The translations under genes and the position numbers were made by a program. Positions 23,797 to 29,619 of a stretch of 32,406 nucleotides of DNA are shown here, piece by piece. The stretch's first letter is position 1. Every line of letters starts with the position of its first letter. The DNA is from Minisyncoccota bacterium (GTDB taxonomy: Bacteria; Patescibacteriota; Minisyncoccia; Phycocordibacterales; Zambryskibacteraceae): contig JAGVCW010000025.1 of NCBI GenBank assembly GCA_020059045.1, forward strand, positions 1 to 32,406, in the 5' to 3' direction. The notes beneath the pieces were generated by a model, which did not search any database, was not told where the DNA came from, and saw only the letters and a program-made list of their open reading frames with translations.

Positions 23797-24478
23797 ACTT
23801 GGGAGTATCAGCCACCGTCTGCAAACACGGAATCTCTATACCTGTAATCTGCGAAATAGACACTCTGACCTCTTCGTACACATCATCTAGAGACCTTGAA
23901 GCATCTATCACCTTGTAGTGTCGCTCTCCTCTTACAAAATGAAGGTACCCTTCTCGAACTTTTTGGTGAAACTCAAGTTCGCGGGTATCGAAATGATTTT
24001 GTAAACCAACTTGACACTTTCTCTTTAAACCAACTTCTGGGGGAAGGTCCAGAAATATATAGTACGGATGTAACCAATCAGTCACACCAGGATCAAGGGG
24101 AAGGACATAACGTCTTCTTATGTGACGAAACATGTCTTCTAGTCCAAGCTCGTCTCTTGCATAGAGTTGATACGCGTAAGATGAAGCATCCAGCCTATCA
24201 GTTACAACATGAATACCTTGAAGAAGTTTGGGTCGCACCACTTCACGAAAAAGGGCTAGGCGTGATGCCATGAAAAGTAGCAATTCCTCTACGGGTACAG
24301 TCGTCACTTCAGTATCTAAGAGGACACTCCTTATTTTATCCCCTAAACGTGTTCCACCTGGCTCTCTCACAAAGTAGAACTGTTCTGTGTGGTCAACTGC
24401 ATCTTTGAGACGTTGTGACACGGTTCTTTTACCACTTCCATCTCCGCCCTCAAGAGCTATCAATTTTCCTATCGGCAT
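23795..24478 (-). CDS. tmk: Thymidylate kinase
   Basis: Tmk phosphorylates dTMP to dTDP for DNA synthesis. The 227 residues start with the P-loop LIALEGGDGSGKRT (11-19). The substrate-binding REPGGTRLGDKIRSVLLD comes next, then VVTDRLDASSYAYQLYARDE (the DR[YL]-type motif). A lid segment with GLKRKCQVGLQNHFDTRELE precedes FHQKVREGYL. The protein is slightly longer than the roughly 205-residue norm because of an insertion around DMFRHIRRRYVLPLDPG. A strong ribosome-binding site (ggaggt) precedes the ATG. The gene is divergent from dcd with 88 bases between the starts; a perfect palindrome TTGATTAATCAA in that gap provides the dcd -35. A role in making or salvaging modified thymidine nucleotides is possible from the neighbours but not shown. 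Confidence 0.92.
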   Translation of the reverse strand: MPIGKLIALEGGDGSGKRTVSQRLKDAVDHTEQFYFVREPGGTRLGDKIRSVLLDTEVTTVPVEELLLFMASRLALFREVVRPKLLQGIHVVTDRLDASSYAYQLYARDELGLEDMFRHIRRRYVLPLDPGVTDWLHPYYIFLDLPPEVGLKRKCQVGLQNHFDTRELEFHQKVREGYLHFVRGERHYKVIDASRSLDDVYEEVRVSISQITGIEIPCLQTVADTPK

Positions 24479-24530
24479 CCGACCTCCGTCTGTTAATTGG
24501 AGCTATCTTTCCTTAGCTTATATTTATTTT

Positions 24531-24560
24531 TTGATTAATCAAGGAATTGAGGGTTATAAT
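24531..24560 (+). promoter_or_regulatory. Promoter of dcd, leaderless
   Basis: TTGATT (24531-24536) and a perfect TATAAT (24555-24560) are separated by 18 bases. The dcd ATG at 24567 falls where transcription should start, so the message has no 5' leader. The -35 lies in the 12-base palindrome ttgattaatcaa, which gives the same hexamer in the tmk direction. Confidence 0.75.
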
Positions 24561-24566
24561 TCCCCT

Positions 24567-25226
24567 ATGGCTCTCAGTGATAAGGACATACTTAGACATA
24601 AGGAACTTGGGAATATTGTTATCGAACCATTCGAGCAAGAGAGCCTTGCTACTTCAAGCTACGATGTGAGGCTTGGCGAATTCTACTTTACCGAACAAAG
24701 GCAAGTTTTTGATATATATAATATTTGGAACAAAGCGCATACGGAAAAAGTTTGGGGTCGCGAAGCCAAGCGTGCCGAACAAGCGAAAAAAGTTTTAAAA
24801 GACCTAGACTCAATTGGTATTAAACCGAAAGAGAAAGTAATCATTCTTGCACCTGGAGAAACAATACTTGCTCATACAGAAGAGTTTATAGGAGGAAGAA
24901 CAGAGATTACCACAATGATGAAAGCCCGCTCTTCACTAGGACGCAACTTTATAGAAGTTTGTAAGTGTGCAGGTTGGGGAGATGTGGGATATATAAACCG
25001 TTGGGCAATGGAGATTACAAATAATTCCAGATTTTATTCTATTCCACTTATTGTCGGACGTCGCATTGCTCAAATTATTTTCTTCCACACTGGTCCAATC
25101 CTTGAAAGTGATTATACAAAAAAAGGAAAATACCAAACAACGCAAGATCTAGTAAAGCTCAAGAAAACCTGGGATCCCCTATCTATGTTGCCACAACTTT
25201 ATAAAGATAGAGAAATACCAAATTAA
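24567..25226 (+). CDS. dcd: dCTP deaminase / dUTPase superfamily protein
   Basis: This is a 219-residue member of the trimeric dCTP deaminase-dUTPase fold, which makes dUTP or dUMP from dCTP. The open frame extends 60 codons upstream, but the ATG at 24567 (MALSDKDILRHKELGNI) is the family start and matches the promoter position. Recognisable segments are IVIEPFEQESLATSSYDVRL, ILAPGETILAHTEEFI, MMKARSSLGRNFIEV (substrate-binding Arg/Ser), CAGWGDVGYINRWAMEITNN (catalytic Glu region) and GRRIAQIIFF. It is longer than the usual roughly 190 residues because of an insertion around EKVWGREAKRAEQAKKVLKD. Deaminase, dUTPase or both cannot be decided from these motifs. The next gene belongs to a thymine-modification family, so a specialised nucleotide role is conceivable. 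Confidence 0.88.
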   Translation: MALSDKDILRHKELGNIVIEPFEQESLATSSYDVRLGEFYFTEQRQVFDIYNIWNKAHTEKVWGREAKRAEQAKKVLKDLDSIGIKPKEKVIILAPGETILAHTEEFIGGRTEITTMMKARSSLGRNFIEVCKCAGWGDVGYINRWAMEITNNSRFYSIPLIVGRRIAQIIFFHTGPILESDYTKKGKYQTTQDLVKLKKTWDPLSMLPQLYKDREIPN

Positions 25227-25298
25227 GACACAGCAAGGTTAAGGAAATTTATCTGACCTGTCTGTCTAGAATAGCTTTGCCAGTATTAAACTTCTTGT

Positions 25299-25328
25299 TG
25301 TTGAATTTTTCTGAGATTAGTATATAAA
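25299..25328 (+). promoter_or_regulatory. Promoter of the hypermodification-like gene, leaderless
   Basis: TTGAAT (25299-25304) is followed after 18 bases by TATAAA (25323-25328), or after 16 bases by TATATA. The ATG at 25335 is six bases after the -10, so this message is also predicted to be leaderless and independent of dcd. Confidence 0.55.
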
Positions 25329-25334
25329 AATTTT

Positions 25335-26297
25335 ATGAGTAATGACGAAATACCATTAAATTTTAAATCTCTTTATAAGCACTGGAGTCTGCATACATCA
25401 GAAGGAAATGGTTTGATCGAGGAAAACTCCGTTTGCAAAGACAAAAAACTTTTTGATGAAATAACTTGGTTTATAAACGAAAGAATTACAATTTGGAAAA
25501 AGAAAACTAGAGGCGAAGCACCACCGTTTACTAGTGATGACATTCTTTCTACATACAAATTCTGCAACATATTCAGAGAATTCGACCGCCAGACCATTGA
25601 ATTTCACACCATGCTTAGCCCTCTACGGGGCAACTTGGCTTTATGGCTCTTAAACATGTTTTACTGTCGTATAGTAGCTAGACCAGAAACCATTCTCTAC
25701 ACAGGGCTCCTGTCTTTCGATAAGAATGAAAACAAAGTTCTCTATGAAAAGCTTACGGACTCTCCTCGACCCCGCTACGGCACGCCGTATGTATTTCCTG
25801 TAAGTGTTATACAAAGAGGACCGACACATACACGAGAACTTTTTATTGGAAAGTATCTACCAGGTATTATGCAAGCAGTGGCTGAAGAAATTTCAAGCTG
25901 GAACAAATTGTCTGTGTACGATGGTGTGGGAAAAATTATTCCTATATTTAGATACGAACTACGATTTCTCTGGACAGAAGTGCTTATCGATACTGCGTAT
26001 CAGTTTCCTCACCTATTAGATTTGTTCGGTAGGTTCCCAGCTGGCCCTGGAGCAGCTCCTACGCTTACAAGGATAGACCCATCTCGCGACCCATCTTTAC
26101 TTGTGGTGGATCTGTCCAAATTGAACATAGGAACAAACCTAACTTATGAAGGTCTTCCTCTCAAACTATCCGCAGAAAACTGGGAAGGTATTGCCTGCGA
26201 GTTCAGAAAGTATACAAATCTCAAAAATGGCAGAGGAAGACACAGACTTTACAATAAAGAAGATTCTAGGAAACCAAAAAATACTTCTCTCTTCTAA
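25335..26297 (+). CDS. HMUDK-helical / aGPT-PPlase-like DNA thymine hypermodification protein
   Basis: This 320-residue protein matches by eye the family annotated as 5-hmdU DNA kinase helical domain or alpha-glutamyl/putrescinyl thymine pyrophosphorylase. Near residues 42-85 it has WFINERITIWKKKTRGEAPP, then FTSDDILSTYKFCNIFREFD and R-Q-T. This is the family's start (a basic ER.RI.x(n)GxPPP(W/F)T.D.IL..Y.F.N..RE.DR). The middle and C-terminal parts resemble the helix-hairpin-helix glycosylase-like fold, with FRYELRFLWTEVLIDTAYQF and FGRFPAGPGAAP (compare GPGA..GL.R). Known relatives act on 5-hydroxymethyluracil in phage DNA after pyrophosphorylation or phosphorylation. No hydroxymethylase or amino-acid transfer partner is in the window. 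Tmk and a dCTP deaminase are adjacent. Phage origin or a host role in DNA modification are both possible. Confidence 0.6.
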   Translation: MSNDEIPLNFKSLYKHWSLHTSEGNGLIEENSVCKDKKLFDEITWFINERITIWKKKTRGEAPPFTSDDILSTYKFCNIFREFDRQTIEFHTMLSPLRGNLALWLLNMFYCRIVARPETILYTGLLSFDKNENKVLYEKLTDSPRPRYGTPYVFPVSVIQRGPTHTRELFIGKYLPGIMQAVAEEISSWNKLSVYDGVGKIIPIFRYELRFLWTEVLIDTAYQFPHLLDLFGRFPAGPGAAPTLTRIDPSRDPSLLVVDLSKLNIGTNLTYEGLPLKLSAENWEGIACEFRKYTNLKNGRGRHRLYNKEDSRKPKNTSLF

Positions 26298-26317
26298 ACT
26301 AATATTTGATCAATAAA

Positions 26318-26353
26318 TCCTCTGGTACTATTCGTACGAATAGTACCAGAGGA
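26318..26353. repeat. Perfect 36-base palindrome, core TATTCGTACGAATA
   Basis: Arms of 18 bases (start tcctctggtac, centre ttcgtacgaa) match without a mismatch or loop. It follows the hypermodification-like gene. A second perfect palindrome with the same 14-base core lies at 26842-26885, on the other side of the orphan gene at 26401-26742. Confidence 0.95.
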
Positions 26354-26373
26354 AAAACTTTGTAAATAAAAAA

Positions 26374-26391
26374 ACCACGGGTTGTCGTGGT
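26374..26391 (-). terminator. Terminator hairpin, strongest for the minus strand
   Basis: accacg/cgtggt arms enclose ggttgt. On the minus strand the stem is followed by TTTTTTTATT, ending the orphan gene at 26401. On the plus strand the following gttttgg makes it a weaker terminator for the upstream gene. Confidence 0.8.
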
Positions 26392-26400
26392 GTTTTGGAA

Positions 26401-26742
26401 CTAAGAAACTGGTTTGGGTGGCTTCAACTCTCGTTGAACGAGTCCCGAATCCATTTCTCCCATTACATTTAGGAAGTCAGACGGAACTGATTCAATTGCT
26501 ATTTCGGTACCCCTTCTTACATGACGATAGATTAGATACCTAACATATTTTTCTTCGGCTCCAATGCCACTTAGTATGTCTGTGCCAGATGGTAAGTCGT
26601 ATATATCCACTGTCCTAATTATTCCCTCCTTCAATTCCCCTTTCACCATTTCCTTTGCCCTTTTTGCTGCCTCTTTAGGACTATCTGTAAGTAGATCGGA
26701 CACAGTTGTTGAAGCTTGCGGGGTGCATTGGACATAATACAT
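26401..26742 (-). CDS. Small protein of unknown function between two palindromes
   Basis: This is a 113-residue soluble protein with no recognised family. The ATG at 26742 follows GGAG by eight bases. The first half (TVSDLLTDSPKEAAKRAKEM) looks helical. The second half (EEKYVRYLIYRHVRRGTEIA) mixes strand and basic helix. The tail is Pro/Lys-rich (KPPKPVS). A good terminator follows its stop. It lies downstream of rplK on the same strand but is separated by about 370 bases of structured non-coding sequence. Two perfect palindromes sharing a core lie on either side, which suggests the gene may be, or once have been, part of a small mobile unit or a regulated cassette. No function can be given. 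Confidence 0.6.
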   Translation of the reverse strand: MYYVQCTPQASTTVSDLLTDSPKEAAKRAKEMVKGELKEGIIRTVDIYDLPSGTDILSGIGAEEKYVRYLIYRHVRRGTEIAIESVPSDFLNVMGEMDSGLVQRELKPPKPVS

Positions 26743-26841
26743 AGTTTTTCTCCGTTATGAGAGGTGTGCCTTCATTATCACTTTCTTAGATTTATATACC
26801 ACTTCTATTACTTAATGTCTAATATCTAGATCCATGCATAC

Positions 26842-26885
26842 TAAATTTACTAGTCTTATTCGTACGAATAAGACTAGTAAATTTA
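26842..26885. repeat. Perfect 44-base palindrome, core TATTCGTACGAATA
   Basis: Arms of 22 bases (taaatttactagtc ... centre ttcgtacgaa) are fully complementary with no spacer. The outer sequences differ from the palindrome at 26318 but the central tattcgtacgaata is identical. Confidence 0.95.
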
Positions 26886-26925
26886 ATTCAAAAAATTATT
26901 GCACTAACTTGTTTTCTGAGATATA

Positions 26926-27129
26926 TCAAAAGGTCACGTCCACTTCTTACAGAAGCAGTACACCTTTTGGATACTTCACTTCACTACGTTCGTGAAGATA
27001 TCACAAAAGGTCGGTGGACGTTTCTCTACATCACGTCCACCTACACATACTTTTCTGCTGAAAAGTTGCGCAGGCCCACCTCGGATCGACATCCTCCGGC
27101 CGGTTGATGTTCTCTACATCACATCAACC
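26926..27129 (-). ncRNA. Structured non-coding stretch after rplK
   Basis: Reading down the minus strand, this region forms a chain of hairpins. Hairpin A (27102-27129) has the rplK stop codon in its loop. GGAT/ATCC (27083-27094) lies inside ggcc/ggcc. cttttc/gaaaag is at 27050-27065. Hairpin B (27013-27041) has the same loop as A but a different stem. A long stem caaaaggt/accttttg pairs 27004-27011 with 26962-26969. A second caaaaggt at 26927-26934 can pair with the same 26962-26969 arm. Likewise gtggacgt (27014-27021) can pair with acgtccac at 27033-27040 or at 26936-26943. Two sets of exclusive pairings are therefore possible. It occupies the place where rplA usually follows rplK and has no coding frame. 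The rest of the gap to 26743 holds only the 44-base palindrome. It may be a 3' regulatory RNA or the leader of the next gene. Confidence 0.55.
27013..27129 (-). repeat. Two hairpins sharing the loop GATGTAGAGA with covarying stems
   Basis: Hairpin A is GGTTGATGT / loop GATGTAGAGA / ACATCAACC (27129-27102). Hairpin B is GGTGGACGT / loop GATGTAGAGAA / ACGTCCACC (27041-27013). The stems differ at two pairs (U-A to G-C and U-A to C-G), with both sides changed so pairing is kept. The loop is conserved. Confidence 0.85.
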
Positions 27130-27536
27130 CCCATGTTGCGAGCGGTGCCGGCAACAATTTTCATAGCCGCATCAATATCATTTGCATTCAAATCCGGCAT
27201 TTTCTTCTCAGCGATGTCTCTCAACTGAGCTTTGGATAACTTCCCTATCTTTACAGTATTTGGTTTACCTGAGCCTTTTTCTGCACCAATTGCTTTAAGT
27301 ATGAGTCCGGATGCAAGAGGAGTCTTAAGTACAATACTGAATGTTCTGTCTTCATAGACACTAATCTCTGCAGGTATAGTGTCGCCTATCATGTCCTTAG
27401 TAGCATTGTTAAATTCCGTTATGAATTGACCAATATTAATACCAGCCTGGCCTAGAATTGGACCATACGGAGGAGCGGGTGTTGCTTTACCTGCTGGCAT
27501 GATTACTTTTAGCTTTTTGGTTATCTTTTTTGCCAT
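27114..27536 (-). CDS. rplK: Ribosomal protein uL11
   Basis: L11 binds the GTPase-associated centre of 23S rRNA with L10/L7-L12. The 140 residues start [20 protein letters not shown], followed by [19 protein letters not shown], the Pro-rich N-terminal domain contacting EF-G. The C-terminal rRNA-binding domain has [20 protein letters not shown] and ends ARNMGVDVM. Length is normal. The UAG stop lies in the loop of a nine-base-pair hairpin, which is odd. rplA, which follows rplK in most bacteria, is absent here; the next 370 bases are non-coding. It lies 17 bases after nusG. Confidence 0.96.
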   Translation of the reverse strand: MAKKITKKLKVIMPAGKATPAPPYGPILGQAGINIGQFITEFNNATKDMIGDTIPAEISVYEDRTFSIVLKTPLASGLILKAIGAEKGSGKPNTVKIGKLSKAQLRDIAEKKMPDLNANDIDAAMKIVAGTARNMGVDVM

Positions 27537-27553
27537 AGAGGTTCAAGACTAAC

Positions 27554-28099
27554 TTATATTTTCTTTATCTGCAAGAAATCAAGTTCGACAGGTGTTTCTC
27601 TTCCGAACATGGAAACGAGCACCTTAACCTTACCGCGCTCGTCATCAACTTCCTTCACCTTGCCTTCGAGATCTTTAAATGGACCATCAATAATCATTAC
27701 CGCATCATCAACCACAAGATCAACTTTGTGAGTAACTTTATCTGCATTCATCCGAACAAAGATAGAATCAACTTCCTTTTTGTCTATTGGCACGGGGTAT
27801 ACTCCGCTTCCGACAAACCCTGTAACACGAGGAGTGTTTCGCACCACATACCACGAGTCATCAGTAACTATCATATCTACAAGTATGTAGCCGGGGTATA
27901 TCTTCTCTTCCTCCTCTACTCGCTTACCTGACTTAATCTTGATCTTCTTTTCAGTGGGTACAATAACATTGAAAATTTTGTCCTCCATTCCGAGAGACTC
28001 TATACGTTGTTTTAAGTTTCGCATCACTGCGTTCTCATAACCAGCATAAGTGTGAATTACGTACCAATTCCTTCCTTCTTGGATTTTTTGTTTACTCAT
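27554..28099 (-). CDS. nusG: Transcription elongation/antitermination factor NusG
   Basis: NusG binds RNA polymerase and links it to Rho or the ribosome. The frame extends five codons upstream, but MSKQKIQEGRNWYVIHTY at 28099 fits the family and gives 181 residues. The NGN domain has WYVIHTYAGYENAVMRNL, with VEEEEKIYPGYILVDM and VVRNTPRVTGFVG. The C-terminal KOW domain has DGPFKDLEGKVKEVDDERGK and FGRETPVELDF. The position between secE and rplK is the standard one. Confidence 0.96.
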   Translation of the reverse strand: MSKQKIQEGRNWYVIHTYAGYENAVMRNLKQRIESLGMEDKIFNVIVPTEKKIKIKSGKRVEEEEKIYPGYILVDMIVTDDSWYVVRNTPRVTGFVGSGVYPVPIDKKEVDSIFVRMNADKVTHKVDLVVDDAVMIIDGPFKDLEGKVKEVDDERGKVKVLVSMFGRETPVELDFLQIKKI

Positions 28100-28167
28100 G
28101 AAATTAATATACAAATTTTGCTAATCTACTAATGGGAAAATTATTTGTAGTAATTAGTATATCTAGC

Positions 28168-28347
28168 TTATAAAACTATCTTCTCTAAGGCCAAAGTAAA
28201 TAGTGCATCGAAGAAACCACAGTAAAATGCGACAGCAAGAGATATAAGAATGACCACTATTGTAAACACAATCGCCTGCTTGCGTGTCGGCCAACTGACA
28301 TGCTTGAGCTCTCCCCTTGTCTCTTTGACGTAATTGATTAGACCCAT
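28168..28347 (-). CDS. secE: Protein translocase subunit SecE
   Basis: SecE clamps the SecY channel. The 59-residue form has an amphipathic start (MGLINYVKETRGELKHVSWP) with the conserved VSWPTRKQA motif, and a single transmembrane helix (IVFTIVVILISLAVAFYCG). The longer frame upstream lacks family features and would cross the transcription start, so the ATG at 28347 is used. It heads secE-nusG-rplK, driven by a strong promoter whose transcript begins with a terminator-like hairpin. Confidence 0.93.
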   Translation of the reverse strand: MGLINYVKETRGELKHVSWPTRKQAIVFTIVVILISLAVAFYCGFFDALFTLALEKIVL

Positions 28348-28395
28348 TTTATTAGTAGTTAGTAACCAGTAAATAGTAATACTGTCTATAAAAAA

Positions 28396-28410
28396 ACACC
28401 TCGGAGGTGT
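28396..28410 (-). terminator. Terminator-like hairpin at the 5' end of the secE transcript
   Basis: acacctc/gaggtgt arms (seven bases, minimal loop) are followed on the minus strand by seven T. It lies only a few bases after the predicted secE transcription start, too early to serve an upstream gene. It may attenuate the operon or stabilise the 5' end. Confidence 0.6.
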
Positions 28411-28416
28411 GCCTGA

Positions 28417-28445
28417 ATCATACACCCCGATATGCTAGATGTCAA
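28417..28445 (-). promoter_or_regulatory. Promoter of secE-nusG-rplK
   Basis: TTGACA (28445-28440) and TATGAT (28422-28417) are separated by 17 bases on the minus strand. Transcription should begin near 28411, next to the terminator-like hairpin. Confidence 0.8.
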
Positions 28446-28552
28446 CAATCGTTATTCATTCTTCTTACCTTATAAACCCTTCTCTCTACTTAAATTTATA
28501 TTGACAACTATTATTTCGGGTATAGTGTTGGAGCGTTGTTCCTTATAAACCA

Positions 28553-28617
28553 GTATCTCAACAGGGTACGCCCGAGAGATACATACTAGAGAGGTGATGG
28601 CTTATGGGTACGCCCAT
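28553..28617 (+). promoter_or_regulatory. Leader hairpin and start-codon hairpin sharing GGG-TACG-CCC
   Basis: In the leader, gtatctc (28553-28559) pairs with gagatac (28576-28582) around an inner stem ggg-tacg-ccc (28564-28573). At the gene start, atggg (28604-28608) pairs with cccat (28613-28617) around the same tacg loop, burying the start codon. gggtacgccc is thus repeated exactly, 42 bases apart. The Shine-Dalgarno gaggtg at 28591-28596 lies between the two. Confidence 0.6.
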
Positions 28618-29500
28618 TCGAATGTCCCCATTTTGGAACATGCACTTCTTTGCCCGGTCCACACCATTTAGCAATGAGGAGTGGGAAGAGTTGATCGATG
28701 ATCGAGTCAGGATAGTAAGAAACAACTCGAATGTAACTACCTTCCCGACTCTTGGTGAGCTTAAATGCATGCGAGGAGAACTCAACCATGAGATTCGTGT
28801 TGATGAGCCTGCTATCGAATCTACAGATGACTTGTCACTTGGGACTCAAGGGCTTTTCAAAAGCACCTACGTAAGTTTCGAAAGTCCTGCTTCTCGACAC
28901 CCGAATGGTTTTTTCTACGTTTGGGGCATCACACGCAGAGACCAAAGATGGATGCTTGCTCGTATTGAGATGAGGGGTGAATCAGGGTACAAGGATCGTG
29001 GTTATAATCGAGCGACAAAGGTTTATATTCAATATACAACCCTTGAGCAAATCATAGACTTAGCGAGGACTTCGTATGAAGACATTTGGACTCATCTCGG
29101 ATACGTCATTCTTGAGTGGAGAGAGAATGCGAGATCACGACTGACTGGTTTAGAAGAGGTTGGACTTGCAATCGAAGCTCAGATATCTGCCCTTAAAAGT
29201 GTAAAGGATAACTGTCAACCTACACTTATTCACTGGCACTGTGACCGATGCAAGACCAAAGGATTTGTCTCACGACATGTGAGTGCAACAATATTTTATC
29301 CTGAAATGTCCGCCCAGACTGCCCATGACAATTACGACCGACTAAATATCCTAAATACTAGTCACCATACACCTTGCAGAGCAAAACCCGTTTGGACCTC
29401 ATATGAAAATTTAGGTCCTGAGGTAGGTAAGAAGACCCTACAGTACACAGAAGCCCCTCTAGCAACTTTCACCAAAGACGGATACACCGAATCGCTATAA
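28604..29500 (+). CDS. Protein of unknown function with Cys/His cluster
   Basis: This is a 298-residue soluble protein I do not recognise. The start is supported by gaggtg seven bases upstream. Residues about 20-60 have an acidic helix (SNEEWEELIDDRVRIVRNN). The middle (LFKSTYVSFESPASRHPNGF, FYVWGITRRDQRWMLARIEM) looks beta-rich, and a Tyr/Thr stretch with YIQYTTLEQIIDLARTSYED follows. A C-terminal cluster of HWHCDRCKTKGFVSRH, then about 35 residues on HHTPC, could bind zinc. A strong terminator follows the stop. It is a lone plus-strand gene between secE and the SIMPL gene, with its own leader hairpins, so it is probably regulated independently. A TTGACA at 28501-28506 is present but the nearest TATAGT is only 14 bases away. 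Confidence 0.65.
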   Translation: MGTPIRMSPFWNMHFFARSTPFSNEEWEELIDDRVRIVRNNSNVTTFPTLGELKCMRGELNHEIRVDEPAIESTDDLSLGTQGLFKSTYVSFESPASRHPNGFFYVWGITRRDQRWMLARIEMRGESGYKDRGYNRATKVYIQYTTLEQIIDLARTSYEDIWTHLGYVILEWRENARSRLTGLEEVGLAIEAQISALKSVKDNCQPTLIHWHCDRCKTKGFVSRHVSATIFYPEMSAQTAHDNYDRLNILNTSHHTPCRAKPVWTSYENLGPEVGKKTLQYTEAPLATFTKDGYTESL

Positions 29501-29519
29501 CACGCCAAAAAACGGCGTG
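29501..29519 (+). terminator. Terminator after the Cys/His orphan
   Basis: cacgcc/ggcgtg arms around an A-rich loop are followed by atttttatt. It begins directly after the stop codon. Confidence 0.85.
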
Positions 29520-29526
29520 ATTTTTA

Positions 29527-29563
29527 TTACACAAAATCCCGCATTAAACGGGATTTTGTGTAA
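29527..29563. repeat. 15-base-pair perfect hairpin
   Basis: ttacacaaaatcccg and cgggattttgtgtaa enclose cattaaa. It follows the terminator and lies before the end of the convergent SIMPL gene. There is no classic U-run on either side, so it may be a transcription barrier between convergent genes or a repeat element. Confidence 0.85.
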
Positions 29564-29619
29564 GCCTATTTATTCGGTGTCACTCGTTAATCAGGACTTA
29601 TTCATATATTCGTGTGTGT

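Noticed and set aside
24387-24566. Upstream extension of the dcd frame
   Set aside because: It would overlap the start of tmk on the other strand and lie before the predicted transcription start; the family N-terminus begins at 24567.
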